Source: Haloferula luteola
GTDB lineage: Bacteria > Verrucomicrobiota > Verrucomicrobiia > Verrucomicrobiales > Akkermansiaceae
Assembly (NCBI RefSeq): GCF_014201715.1
Contig: NZ_JACHFD010000002.1
Coordinates: 248,001-312,000, forward strand
Direction: 5' to 3'
DNA: 64,000 nucleotides
The notes beneath the pieces were generated by a model. It saw nothing but the letters and a program-made list of their open reading frames with translations. It ran no database searches and was not told the DNA's origin. The translations under genes and the position numbers were made by a program. Within the stretch, counting starts at the first letter, position 1, and every line of letters begins with the position of its first letter. Below, in pieces: positions 9,386 through 17,610 of this stretch.

Positions 9386-9951
9386 AACCTAACTACTCCA
9401 CAGCCATTAAAATCAAGCCCCCCAAATCACCTGCGACCCAATCCCCGAGTTTCCGGGAAATGACACCCTCCCCCACGATCACGCTTCCGTCATCACGGTA
9501 TGGCTTTTGCGGAAAAATTTCTTCGCTCCGACCAGCAAGCCCCTCCCCCCAGACGGACTTGCTGGCCATGGATCCGGGTCCCTCCCTCCCTTTTTGCCCC
9601 CAAGCAAGCCATGCCCTCAGGCATTCCCCCGGCCGCTTGGAGAACAGGATCCGCCCCATGGTGACTCAGAAAAACATCTCCGAGGCCACGAAATGCGAAA
9701 AAACAGGAAAGCCCCTTCTATCCTCCACCCACAGGCCCGCCTTTTTCCAGGCCCCAACGGCCGTCTCGCCACGAGCTCGCAGCTCTCACCTTTCGGAAAC
9801 GGCCAACCCGCCACCACGAAATCTTGGAACCGCGATCACCGACGCACGATCCAACGAGCCCATCCAGCGCCCGCCCGAGGCAGCACGCCATCATTATTCC
9901 TATCATGTCACTCTCTGGGATGCCTGAACTCCGCAGGCCGCTGAGAAAAAA
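9386..9951. other. Gene-poor region downstream of the cobalamin riboswitch
   Basis: About 560 bases on the output side of the riboswitch. I see no recognisable coding sequence in any frame. The longest frames (for example minus 9393-9659 and plus 9460-9927) have no family resemblance and overlap one another. On the minus strand there is a short frame with a fair ribosome site at 9718-9891, listed separately. Another minus-strand frame gives a protein-like stretch, GLWVEDRRGFPVFSHFVASE, that lacks a start codon and follows a stop. This could be decay of a former riboswitch-controlled gene, but no parent can be named. Confidence 0.5.
9718..9891 (-). CDS. Possible short ORF behind the cobalamin riboswitch
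   Basis: A 57-codon frame beginning MACCLGRALDGLVGSCVGDR. An AGGAA motif lies 5 bases before the ATG at 9891. An overlapping ATG one codon earlier (9894) is also possible. It is the first plausible initiation site after the riboswitch, about 60 bases on. The peptide is Gly/Arg/Trp-rich and matches no family I know. It may be a leader peptide, the remnant of a lost gene or chance. Confidence 0.22.
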   Translation of the reverse strand: MACCLGRALDGLVGSCVGDRGSKISWWRVGRFRKVRAASSWRDGRWGLEKGGPVGGG

Positions 9952-10085
9952 CCTTCAGGCTGGCGTCCTGACTCCCCAGCTCTTTCAAGCCAAGTCACAG
10001 TGGCGGTACCGCTCCGGAATCGCACCGGATTTCCCATCAATTTCCTGCCCGTGCCACGGGCCTCCCGAAAGGACTGCGACCGTCT
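9952..10085 (-). ncRNA. Cobalamin (adenosylcobalamin-type) riboswitch
   Basis: Read on the minus strand, the region has the ordered landmarks of the Rfam cobalamin family: ATGGGAAATCCGGTGCGATT (GGGAA plus the GGTG box; GGGAA at 10031-10035), then TTCCGGAGCGG, then the B12 box CCGCCACTGTGA (CCACTGT at 9997-10003), then GAGTCAGGACGCCAGCCTGA near the 3' end. The GATTCCGG arm pairs with CCGG upstream, as in the conserved core. The 3' end runs into TCAGG-acgccag-CCTGA followed by AGG and six T, which could act as a terminator. Such elements turn off B12 synthesis or uptake genes, or genes replaced by B12-dependent versions. No such gene follows here. The ends are approximate. Confidence 0.88.
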
Positions 10086-10179
10086 CACGCCCGCAGCACG
10101 GAAAGACTCCACTTCTCTCTAGCAGAAGAAAAGCCCGAAAGACGTGCATCCCTTACGTGATCCTGCCAGTCTCGACCGC

Positions 10180-10926
10180 ATGGGCTTCAAACGCGTCGCA
10201 TCCGCCACCACTCGCCACCAGGCCCTCGAAATCTGGAAGTCTCCCGTTTCCTGTGAGTTCCGCGTCGCTGGTGCCGTCCACGCCTGGTGGCATCAGGAAC
10301 GATTCCTCACCGGCCTCGCTTGGGATAACCTCGCCGCGGCCACCCTCTTAAGACCTGAAGCCCCCCCCCGCTCCGTCCTCATGCTCGGTCTCGCGGGCGG
10401 CACCACCTTGCGCACCCTCCGCCATCTCCTCCCCGATACCCGCCTCACCGCCATCGATCTGGATCCAGAAATTGTCGACCTCGCCCACGAACACATGCAC
10501 CTCGGCGAAACCAACACCGAAATCCACATCGCCGATGCCTACGACTGGGTTACCCACACCGATCAGTGCTTCGATATCGTCATCGACGACTGCTACCTCG
10601 CCGGAGCCGACGACGTTTACCGCCCTGAGCGCCACCCCGAAAAACTCATCGGCAACCTCCGCCCGCGCATCGCTCCAGGTGGCTTGCTCCTCGCCAATCT
10701 CGTCACCGGCTCCGGCCACCGTCGCTTGCAATCCCGCATGCGGGCCGCTTTTCGCCGGGCATTTCCCCAAGTCCGTTCCGTCACCACCCCCGATAGCCTC
10801 AACGAAACCCTCGTCGGCGGTGACCACATCCTCACCGCTTCCTCCCTCCAACGCTGGACCTCTCACTTCCCCTCCTCCAAAGACCAACGCTACTGGGATC
10901 GAATTGATGTTCGGCTCCTGTCGTGA
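10180..10926 (+). CDS. Spermidine-synthase-like class I SAM-dependent methyltransferase
   Basis: 248 residues. The glycine-rich SAM motif I is SVLMLGLAGGTTLRTL, the acidic end of strand beta2 is LTAIDLDPEIVDLA, the motif near IHIADAYDWV gives the next ligand, and FDIVIDDCYLAGADDVYRPE follows strand beta4. This layout is that of spermidine/polyamine synthase-fold enzymes and their orphan relatives. True spermidine synthases have a DGG-type strand-4 motif and a longer N-terminal beta domain, so aminopropyl transfer is doubtful here. An in-frame GTG at 10144 would add 12 residues; I prefer the ATG. It runs divergently from the riboswitch. Confidence 0.78.
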   Translation: MGFKRVASATTRHQALEIWKSPVSCEFRVAGAVHAWWHQERFLTGLAWDNLAAATLLRPEAPPRSVLMLGLAGGTTLRTLRHLLPDTRLTAIDLDPEIVDLAHEHMHLGETNTEIHIADAYDWVTHTDQCFDIVIDDCYLAGADDVYRPERHPEKLIGNLRPRIAPGGLLLANLVTGSGHRRLQSRMRAAFRRAFPQVRSVTTPDSLNETLVGGDHILTASSLQRWTSHFPSSKDQRYWDRIDVRLLS

Positions 10927-11010
10927 ACCGAATCCCGCCCCCATTCCCCATCCTTTTTCCAGGCTGAGGCCGCGTTGACATCCGCTCTCCTGCTGACCAA
11001 TCTCCGCTCC

Positions 11011-11685
11011 ATGGACACGCTCAAGATCCTCCTCGGCGCCACGCTCGCCCTCATTTTAGGCGCGCTCATCGCCTTTGTCGGCAAGATGAACACCGGCATG
11101 AAGGACGCTCCTGCCGAAGAGATCGCGAAAATGCGTCAAACCATCTCCGAAATGGAGCAGGAGATCACCCGCCTCCAAGACGAAAAGGAACGCCGCACCT
11201 TGCAAGAAGCCGTCGAAGCCCCCTCCGGCACCGACCTCGTCACCCGCGATGAAGCTCAACAACGCGACGAGGAAATTGAAGCCCGGCTCAAACAACTTGA
11301 AGAACTCAACGTCGAGGCCGAACTCGATGCCAAACGCGCCGAAGACGAAGCCCAGTTCCTCACCGGGCGCACCGCCGAAGGCCGCGACAAAAGCGCCCGC
11401 CGCGCCCGCGTCATCAACGACGCCATGCTCATCGCCCGCGTCGCACAATGGCAATCCGACCCCAACTACGGGGACTTCGCCGTACTCGACGTCGTCAGCC
11501 CCGACAACGTCCAATCCGGCTCCGTCCTCGCCATTCGCCGCAATGGCGGCATTCTCGGCAAACTGCGCGTCGGAGAAGTCACCTTCGAGGGTGCCATCGC
11601 CAACCCCGTCACCCAATTTGGCGAAATCAAACCAGAAGCGGGCGACGAACTCATTCTTGACGAAGTCGTCCAACTCGCCAACTGA
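11011..11685 (+). CDS. Membrane-anchored coiled-coil protein
   Basis: 224 residues: an N-terminal membrane helix (LKILLGATLALILGALIAFV), a long coiled coil rich in Glu, Lys and Arg (about residues 30-125, for example KMRQTISEMEQEITRLQDEK), then a compact beta domain (about 135-224) with DFAVLDVVSPDNVQSGSVLA and FGEIKPEAGDELILDE. The frame opens at 10975 but the ATG at 11011 lies directly before the membrane helix. The gene precedes rimO by 24 bases and may share its transcript. The beta domain resembles the periplasmic cores of MreC-like or fusion-type proteins only in outline; function unknown. Confidence 0.75.
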   Translation: MDTLKILLGATLALILGALIAFVGKMNTGMKDAPAEEIAKMRQTISEMEQEITRLQDEKERRTLQEAVEAPSGTDLVTRDEAQQRDEEIEARLKQLEELNVEAELDAKRAEDEAQFLTGRTAEGRDKSARRARVINDAMLIARVAQWQSDPNYGDFAVLDVVSPDNVQSGSVLAIRRNGGILGKLRVGEVTFEGAIANPVTQFGEIKPEAGDELILDEVVQLAN

Positions 11686-11709
11686 GCCGGCCCTTCTTTC
11701 CCATTCGCC

Positions 11710-13104
11710 ATGTCCACCACCGTCGGTCTCATCTCTCTCGGCTGCGCCAAAAACCTCATCGACTCTGAGGTCATGATGGGCCATCTGGCCCAAGCAGGCA
11801 TGGCTCTCACGCCCGATGCCGAACTGGCCGATGTCCTCATCGTCAACACCTGCTCGTTCATCGACATGGCGAAGAATGAGTCCATTGAGGCCGTCTTCGG
11901 AGCCGTCAATGCGCGCAATGACGACAGCGAGCGGAAAAATCAAAAAATCATCGTCGCCGGCTGCCTTTCCCAGCGCTTCGCCACACACCTCCCCGGCCTC
12001 ATGCCGGAAGTCGACGCCTTCATCGGCCTCGACCAGATCACCAAAGTCGCGCCCATCATTGAAGGTCTCGTCGGCAAAACCCCCGCGCCGCCAAAAGACG
12101 ACGGCGTCGCCACCGACGACGAGCGCGACTTCGTCACCCTCAAGCCCAAGTACGTCCCCGACTACAACACCCCTCGCTGGCGCCTCACTCCCGATCACTC
12201 CGCCTACGTCAAAATCGCTGAGGGCTGCAACCACACCTGTACCTTTTGCATCATCCCAAAAATCCGCGGCATGCACCGCTCGCGGACTCAGGAAAGTGTC
12301 GTTCGCGAAGTCCGCGATCTCGTCGCCGCAGGGGTGAAGGAAATCAACCTCATCTCCCAGGACACCACCTACTTCGGCATGGATAAATGGGAGGGCAAAC
12401 GCCCCAATCCCAATTCTCCCGTCGATTCCACCCGAGGAGAATCCCTCGCCTCACTCCTCCGGGAGCTCAACACCATCGAAGGAGACTTCTGGATTCGCCT
12501 CCTCTACACCCACCCGGCGCACTGGTCAGATGAGCTCATCGAAACCATCGCCCAGTGCGACAAAGTGGTGAAATACGTCGACATCCCTCTCCAGCACATC
12601 TCCGACCGCATGCTCGCGGCGATGAAGCGGAAGACCAATGGCGACTACATCCGTGACCTCCTTCGCCGCATGCGCGCCGGCATCCCCGGCCTTGGCATCC
12701 GCACCACCTTCATCGTCGGCTTCCCCGGCGAAACCGAAGAAGACTTTGAAGAACTCCTCGAATTCATCCGCGAATTCCGCTTCGAGCGTGCCGGTGTCTT
12801 CCAATACTCCAAGGAAGAAGACACCCCCGCTTACAAGATGACCGGACACATCCATCACATGACCCGCAAGAGCCGCTGGTCCCGTGCGATGGCCGAACTC
12901 CAAAACATCGCAGGCGAGCTCAACCAACAACAAGTCGGCCAAGCCGTCCGCGTCCTCGTCGAGGAACCCGGAGTCGGCCGCACCGCTTGGGATGCCCCCG
13001 AAATCGACGGTTCCGTCCACGTCGACGAAACCATTCCCGTCGGTGAGTTTGCCGAAGTCACCATTCGCGACTGGCGCGGCTACGATCTCGTTGCCGCCCG
13101 CTAA
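11710..13104 (+). CDS. rimO: Ribosomal protein uS12 methylthiotransferase RimO
   Basis: 464 residues. RimO is a radical SAM enzyme that adds a methylthio group to an Asp of ribosomal protein S12. The N-terminal UPF0004 domain holds three Cys for the auxiliary 4Fe-4S cluster (GCAKNLIDSE, NTCSF, AGCLSQR at about residues 12, 48 and 84). The radical SAM motif GCNHTCTFCIIPKIRG follows, and a TRAM domain ends the protein. The opening VGLISLGCAKNLIDSE separates RimO from MiaB. The ATG at 11710 gives the normal family length. Confidence 0.96.
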   Translation: MSTTVGLISLGCAKNLIDSEVMMGHLAQAGMALTPDAELADVLIVNTCSFIDMAKNESIEAVFGAVNARNDDSERKNQKIIVAGCLSQRFATHLPGLMPEVDAFIGLDQITKVAPIIEGLVGKTPAPPKDDGVATDDERDFVTLKPKYVPDYNTPRWRLTPDHSAYVKIAEGCNHTCTFCIIPKIRGMHRSRTQESVVREVRDLVAAGVKEINLISQDTTYFGMDKWEGKRPNPNSPVDSTRGESLASLLRELNTIEGDFWIRLLYTHPAHWSDELIETIAQCDKVVKYVDIPLQHISDRMLAAMKRKTNGDYIRDLLRRMRAGIPGLGIRTTFIVGFPGETEEDFEELLEFIREFRFERAGVFQYSKEEDTPAYKMTGHIHHMTRKSRWSRAMAELQNIAGELNQQQVGQAVRVLVEEPGVGRTAWDAPEIDGSVHVDETIPVGEFAEVTIRDWRGYDLVAAR

Positions 13105-13215
13105 ACGCCGGCTCCTCGCCCGCGCATCCTGCCCCGCGGCCCGTGCACATCGCCTCACAGCGGTGATGCCGAGAGGCGGAAATCCCTGAAATCTCCGTCT
13201 GGCGCGGCCCCTGCA

Positions 13216-14523
13216 ATGGCTGCTGCCATGGAGTATCCTTGGCCTTCCCTCCTGGCTGCGCGCGCGCCCACGATTCCCGAAATTCTCCTCACCCTTGCGG
13301 TGGCCATCCTCGCATTCATGTTCTGGCGACTCTCCCGTCATCAGGAATGCCACTATGAAGGAGAACCCGAAGGCCGCATCGATACCTCACTGCGGGCCTT
13401 GGCTGGATCCACCCACAGCCGCCTCACCCCCGGCAATCGATTTGAGCTGATTCAGGACGAAGCATTCTTCGATGCCATCGATCAGGCCATCCGCAGCGCC
13501 CGCCACACCATTCACCTCGAAACCTTTCTCTGGGAAAAGGGAGAAGCCGCCACCCTCGTCGCCCATTGCCTCGAGGAAGCCTCCCGCCGTGGAGTCCAGG
13601 TCCGCCTGCTCTTGGATGCCGTCGGTTCGAAAAACGCCTGTCCCGACCAGCTCCGCAATCTCCGCCAAGCCGGCGCCACCGTTCGGCGCTTCCGCCGCAT
13701 CGAAATAGCCAACCTTGGCCGGTGGAATGTCCGTGACCACCGAAAAATCCTCGTCATCGATGGTCACACCGCCTTCATCGGCGGCCATTGCATCACCGAT
13801 TCCTGGTTCAAGGACGGACCCAAACTTCCCCGCTTCCGCGACCTAAGCGCCTGCATCACCGGGCCCATCGTCGCCGAAATCCAATCCTGCTTCTTCGAAA
13901 ATTGGACGGAAAACACCGGAGAGCTTTTCGTCGACGACACCACCTTTCCTCCCCTCAAAGCCCAAGGCGATACCCTCATGCACCTCGCCTACGTCAAGGC
14001 CGACCAATCCCCCTCCTCCGTTCAGGTCCTCCACCACCTCTCCATCGCCTACGCCAAAGAGCGCATCCGCATCCAAAACCCCTACTTCATCCCCGATAAA
14101 ACCGCTTCCGATGCCCTCGCCCGCGCCGCCCGCCGTGGCGTCGATGTCCGCATCATGATTCCCGCTCACGAGGCCACCGACTCCCCCATCGCCGAACGCG
14201 CCGGCCACCATGCCATCCGTGGCCTCTTGGAAGCCGGCGTCCGCGTCTTCTTCTACCAAAAAACCCTCATCCACCAAAAGGTCATCGTTATCGATGGCCT
14301 ATGGGCTGGCATCGGCTCCAGCAACTTCGACGACCGCTCCTTCGAAATCAATGACGAGCTCACCCTCGGCATCGCCGATACCACCATCGCGCATCAACTG
14401 GAAACCATCTTCGAAAACGACCTCCAGGAATGCCGCGAAGTCGATCTGGAGACGTGGAAAAACCGCCCCCTCTTCAACAAGCTTCTCGACGGAGCCATCC
14501 ACCTCTTCAACGAGCAATTCTAA
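13216..14523 (+). CDS. Cardiolipin synthase / phospholipase D-family transferase
   Basis: 435 residues: a membrane helix near the N-terminus (ILLTLAVAILAFMFWRL) and two phospholipase D domains. The two HKD motifs are DHRKILVIDG (H175, K177, D182) and HQKVIVIDG (H353, K355, D360), each followed by Gly-Gly or Gly-Ser-Ser-Asn. This is the bacterial ClsA/ClsB plan: two phosphatidylglycerols react to cardiolipin plus glycerol at the membrane. It has one predicted membrane helix instead of the usual two. A second ATG lies at 13228. It ends 12 bases from the convergent dnaE2 stop. Confidence 0.88.
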   Translation: MAAAMEYPWPSLLAARAPTIPEILLTLAVAILAFMFWRLSRHQECHYEGEPEGRIDTSLRALAGSTHSRLTPGNRFELIQDEAFFDAIDQAIRSARHTIHLETFLWEKGEAATLVAHCLEEASRRGVQVRLLLDAVGSKNACPDQLRNLRQAGATVRRFRRIEIANLGRWNVRDHRKILVIDGHTAFIGGHCITDSWFKDGPKLPRFRDLSACITGPIVAEIQSCFFENWTENTGELFVDDTTFPPLKAQGDTLMHLAYVKADQSPSSVQVLHHLSIAYAKERIRIQNPYFIPDKTASDALARAARRGVDVRIMIPAHEATDSPIAERAGHHAIRGLLEAGVRVFFYQKTLIHQKVIVIDGLWAGIGSSNFDDRSFEINDELTLGIADTTIAHQLETIFENDLQECREVDLETWKNRPLFNKLLDGAIHLFNEQF

Positions 14524-14535
14524 GGCCTCTTCCGG

Positions 14536-17500
14536 CTAATGAAAATCATGGGACTTGGCCCCCAGCCGCGCATCCGCACCCGGCAAGGGCCGCACCTGCG
14601 TCACATACACCGTGCGCTGCTCCCCCTCAGAAATCTGCACCCGACCACTCGCCCACAGAAATGGCTCACTGACGATTGTCAGCCGTAACTCCTCGAACGT
14701 TTTCCGTGGTACAAACAGATTGGAAATCCCCGTCTCATCTTCCAGCGAAATGAAACAATGCCCCTTCGCGGTTCCCGGCCGCTGACGACAAATCACCAAA
14801 CCACCCACCTCGACCGCCATCCCGTGGGGCAAGCCTTGCAGACCTTGCGCATCCACGAGCTTCATCGTACTTCCCTTTCGCCACAGCTTCATCGGATGCG
14901 GACCGCTCGATAAACCCTGCGTGGCAAGATCCGCCGTGAGTCGCTCCGCCATCGACATCGCCGGCAACGCTCCTCTCTCCCTCTCTACCGGTAGCAAATC
15001 CCGCATGAATGGCAGCTCGACCTGCCACATCGCCTCCCGCCGATGCATGCCCTCCGGCAAATCATTCAAGGCCCCAGCCTTTGCCAGCAACCGGCGTTCA
15101 CGCACATCTGGAGCCACCCTCATCAAGAAATCATCCAAACTCTCAAAATCCCGGGCCGCCCGCATCGCGAACAAACGTCCCGCCGTCTCCTTCGAAAGTC
15201 CCTTCACCCGATGGAGACCCAAGCGAATCGTCTGCTCATCCACCACTTCCGTTTCCCAACCACTCCCCACACAAGAAACCGGCAGCGCTCGGATTCCATG
15301 CCTCCGCGCATCCTGGAGCAATGAGTGAGCCGAATAAAAGCCCATCGGCTGATGATTGATAAGCGAGGCGTAAAACGCCGCCGGATGATGCACCTTCAAC
15401 CAACACGATTGATAGGCAATCGCCCCAAACGCCAATGCATGGCTCTCCGGAAAACCATAGAGCGCAAAATTGCCAATCGAACGCACCACCTTCTCCTGCA
15501 CTTCCGCCTCCACACCCCTCTCTTCCATCCGCTCACGCAAGCGCGCCGTCACCTTACGCATCCTCTCGTCCGTCCGATTGAACGCCATCGCACGTCTCAA
15601 CTCATCCGCTTCCGCTCCGGTGAAATCCGCCAGAATCATCGCCATCTTCAGCACCTGTTCCTGAAACAACGGCACTCCCAACGTCCTCGCTAACACCGGC
15701 TCAAAATCGGGGTGGATGCAATCCACGGGCTCCAAACCATGGCGCCGCCGTAGGTAAGGATGCAGCAAATCCCCAACAATCGGCCCCGGACGAACAATCG
15801 CCACCTGAATCGCCACCTCATAGAAGTGATTCGGCTTTAAGATGCGCAGAGTCGACATCTGTGCCCGCGATTCCACCTGAAACGTCCCCACCGTATCCGC
15901 CCGATGAAGCATCGCATACACGGCGGGGTCATCGAGGGGGATTCGCGCCGGATCCACTGGTGTGCCACGCCGCGCACAAATCTCATACGCATCCTGCATC
16001 GCTGCCAGCATCCCGAGACCGAGCAGATCGATCTTCACGATTCCAAGATCCTCGCAGTCGTCCTTGTCCCATTGCACCACCGTCCGTCCTGGCATCGTCG
16101 CCGGCTCGATCGGCACCACTTCGTCCAACCCTCGATCGCAAATGATGATTCCCCCGGAATGCTGCCCGAGGTGCCGTGGTAACCCAAGCACACTCTGATA
16201 AAGGCGCTCCAAGGCATTCGCCCGTGGATGAGATGGAGGCACCAAAGAACCGAATGGCACTCCTTCATCATGATCCGGATGATGATGCCCCAAAGAAGAG
16301 AACCGATCCGCCAATCCAGGGGGGAACCCCAACACCTTCGACATCTCTCGAAACGCCGAACGTGGTCGGTAGGTGATCACATTCGCCGTCATCGCCGCCC
16401 CCCGCGCACCATACTTCTGGAAGCCATACTGAATCACCGCCTCCCGCCGCTCCCCGGAGGGAAAGTCGATGTCGATGTCCGGCCACTTGCGTTGGTTCTC
16501 CGACAAAAACCGTTCGAAGACAAGACGTTGCCCAAAAGCATCGACATGCGTGATCCCGAGCACGAAGCACACGACCGAATTCGCCGCCGACCCTCGACCT
16601 TGGCACAAGGTTCCCTGACTGCGGGCAAATCGGACAAGGTCCTGAACGATCAGGAAATACCCGGAAAAACCCAGTCGATCGATCAAGCCAATCTCTTTCT
16701 CGATCTGCTTCAGGACCTCCCTACGAGGCTTCCCATATCTTTCCTCTGCTCCTTCGAGGCTGCGCTGCCGAAGCAGGGCCGTTTGCTCCGCCATCGCCAT
16801 CGGCCTCCCTGCTGCATCAGGAAAATCCGGAAAACGATACCCCAGATTCTCCAAAGTGAACTCCAAACGCTCTTCAAGCCTCCTCGCCTGATCCAGTGCC
16901 TGCGGCAGATCCGCAAAAACGCGCGCCATTTCTTTAGGAGACTTCAAGTGCCGCTCTCCATTCGGAGCCAGTCGGCTTCCAGCCTGATCGAGAGACACAT
17001 GATGCCGCAGACAGGTAAAGGCATCCGCCAAAAGCCGATCGGCGCGGGTAGCATGCACCGGTGCATTGCAGGCCAATAACGGCAGTTTCAAATGCGCCGC
17101 GAGATCGATGAGATGGCGCACCAAGCGTCCGTCGTCGCGCAACCCATGGCGAAGGATTTCCACATACACCTGATTCCTCCCGAACATCGCCACCAAACCC
17201 TCTGCAGCTCGCAAGGCTGCGGCCCGATCATCGCGCAGCAGATGGCGCATCACCGGCCCTTCACGATCCCCCGTCAGCACCACCAAATCCCCATGATTCA
17301 ATGGACCGTGCTCCACTTCCACCCCGAGGTGCTGATTGCTCAACCATCGGGAAAGTCGCCGGTACCCCTCCCGGGTGGCGCAGAGAACAGGCAGCGGCGC
17401 CCCGTCAAATGGGATCGTCGCCCCCACCACCGCTCGAATTCCCCCTTCACGCGCCGCGTGATGAGCCCGTGCAGAGCCATAGAATCCATCGTGATCGGTG

Positions 17501-17610
17501 ATCGCCAAGGTCCGCAGGCCGAGCGCCGCAGCCTGCTGCACCATTTGCTCCGGTGAGCTTGCTCCGCGCAGAAATGAAAATGCCGAGCGTGCATGGAATT
17601 CCGCCATCAT
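14536..17610 (-). CDS. dnaE2: Error-prone DNA polymerase DnaE2 (ImuC)
   Basis: 1024 residues, a C-family polymerase. The N-terminal PHP domain includes FHARSAFSFLRGASSPEQMV and AITDHDGFYG. The catalytic palm has KWPDIDIDFPSGER, with the Asp residues of the PDIDID motif. A finger domain and an OB-fold (GGLVICRQRPGTAKGHCFIS) follow. DnaE2 with ImuA and ImuB does damage-induced mutagenic bypass. The start at 17610 overlaps the imuB stop as ATGA (17607-17610), so it is translationally coupled. The upstream in-frame codons (to 17697) run through imuB. It is the last gene of the SOS operon. Confidence 0.96.
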   Translation of the reverse strand: MMAEFHARSAFSFLRGASSPEQMVQQAAALGLRTLAITDHDGFYGSARAHHAAREGGIRAVVGATIPFDGAPLPVLCATREGYRRLSRWLSNQHLGVEVEHGPLNHGDLVVLTGDREGPVMRHLLRDDRAAALRAAEGLVAMFGRNQVYVEILRHGLRDDGRLVRHLIDLAAHLKLPLLACNAPVHATRADRLLADAFTCLRHHVSLDQAGSRLAPNGERHLKSPKEMARVFADLPQALDQARRLEERLEFTLENLGYRFPDFPDAAGRPMAMAEQTALLRQRSLEGAEERYGKPRREVLKQIEKEIGLIDRLGFSGYFLIVQDLVRFARSQGTLCQGRGSAANSVVCFVLGITHVDAFGQRLVFERFLSENQRKWPDIDIDFPSGERREAVIQYGFQKYGARGAAMTANVITYRPRSAFREMSKVLGFPPGLADRFSSLGHHHPDHDEGVPFGSLVPPSHPRANALERLYQSVLGLPRHLGQHSGGIIICDRGLDEVVPIEPATMPGRTVVQWDKDDCEDLGIVKIDLLGLGMLAAMQDAYEICARRGTPVDPARIPLDDPAVYAMLHRADTVGTFQVESRAQMSTLRILKPNHFYEVAIQVAIVRPGPIVGDLLHPYLRRRHGLEPVDCIHPDFEPVLARTLGVPLFQEQVLKMAMILADFTGAEADELRRAMAFNRTDERMRKVTARLRERMEERGVEAEVQEKVVRSIGNFALYGFPESHALAFGAIAYQSCWLKVHHPAAFYASLINHQPMGFYSAHSLLQDARRHGIRALPVSCVGSGWETEVVDEQTIRLGLHRVKGLSKETAGRLFAMRAARDFESLDDFLMRVAPDVRERRLLAKAGALNDLPEGMHRREAMWQVELPFMRDLLPVERERGALPAMSMAERLTADLATQGLSSGPHPMKLWRKGSTMKLVDAQGLQGLPHGMAVEVGGLVICRQRPGTAKGHCFISLEDETGISNLFVPRKTFEELRLTIVSEPFLWASGRVQISEGEQRTVYVTQVRPLPGADARLGAKSHDFH

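Noticed and set aside
9460-9944. Plus-strand frames of 145-155 codons in the gene-poor stretch
   Set aside because: Pro/Ser/Arg-rich, overlapping one another, with no ribosome sites or homology.
11056-12276. Open minus-strand frame of 406 codons over rimO
   Set aside because: Antisense to the coiled-coil gene and rimO; Asp/Gly-rich shadow with no family resemblance.
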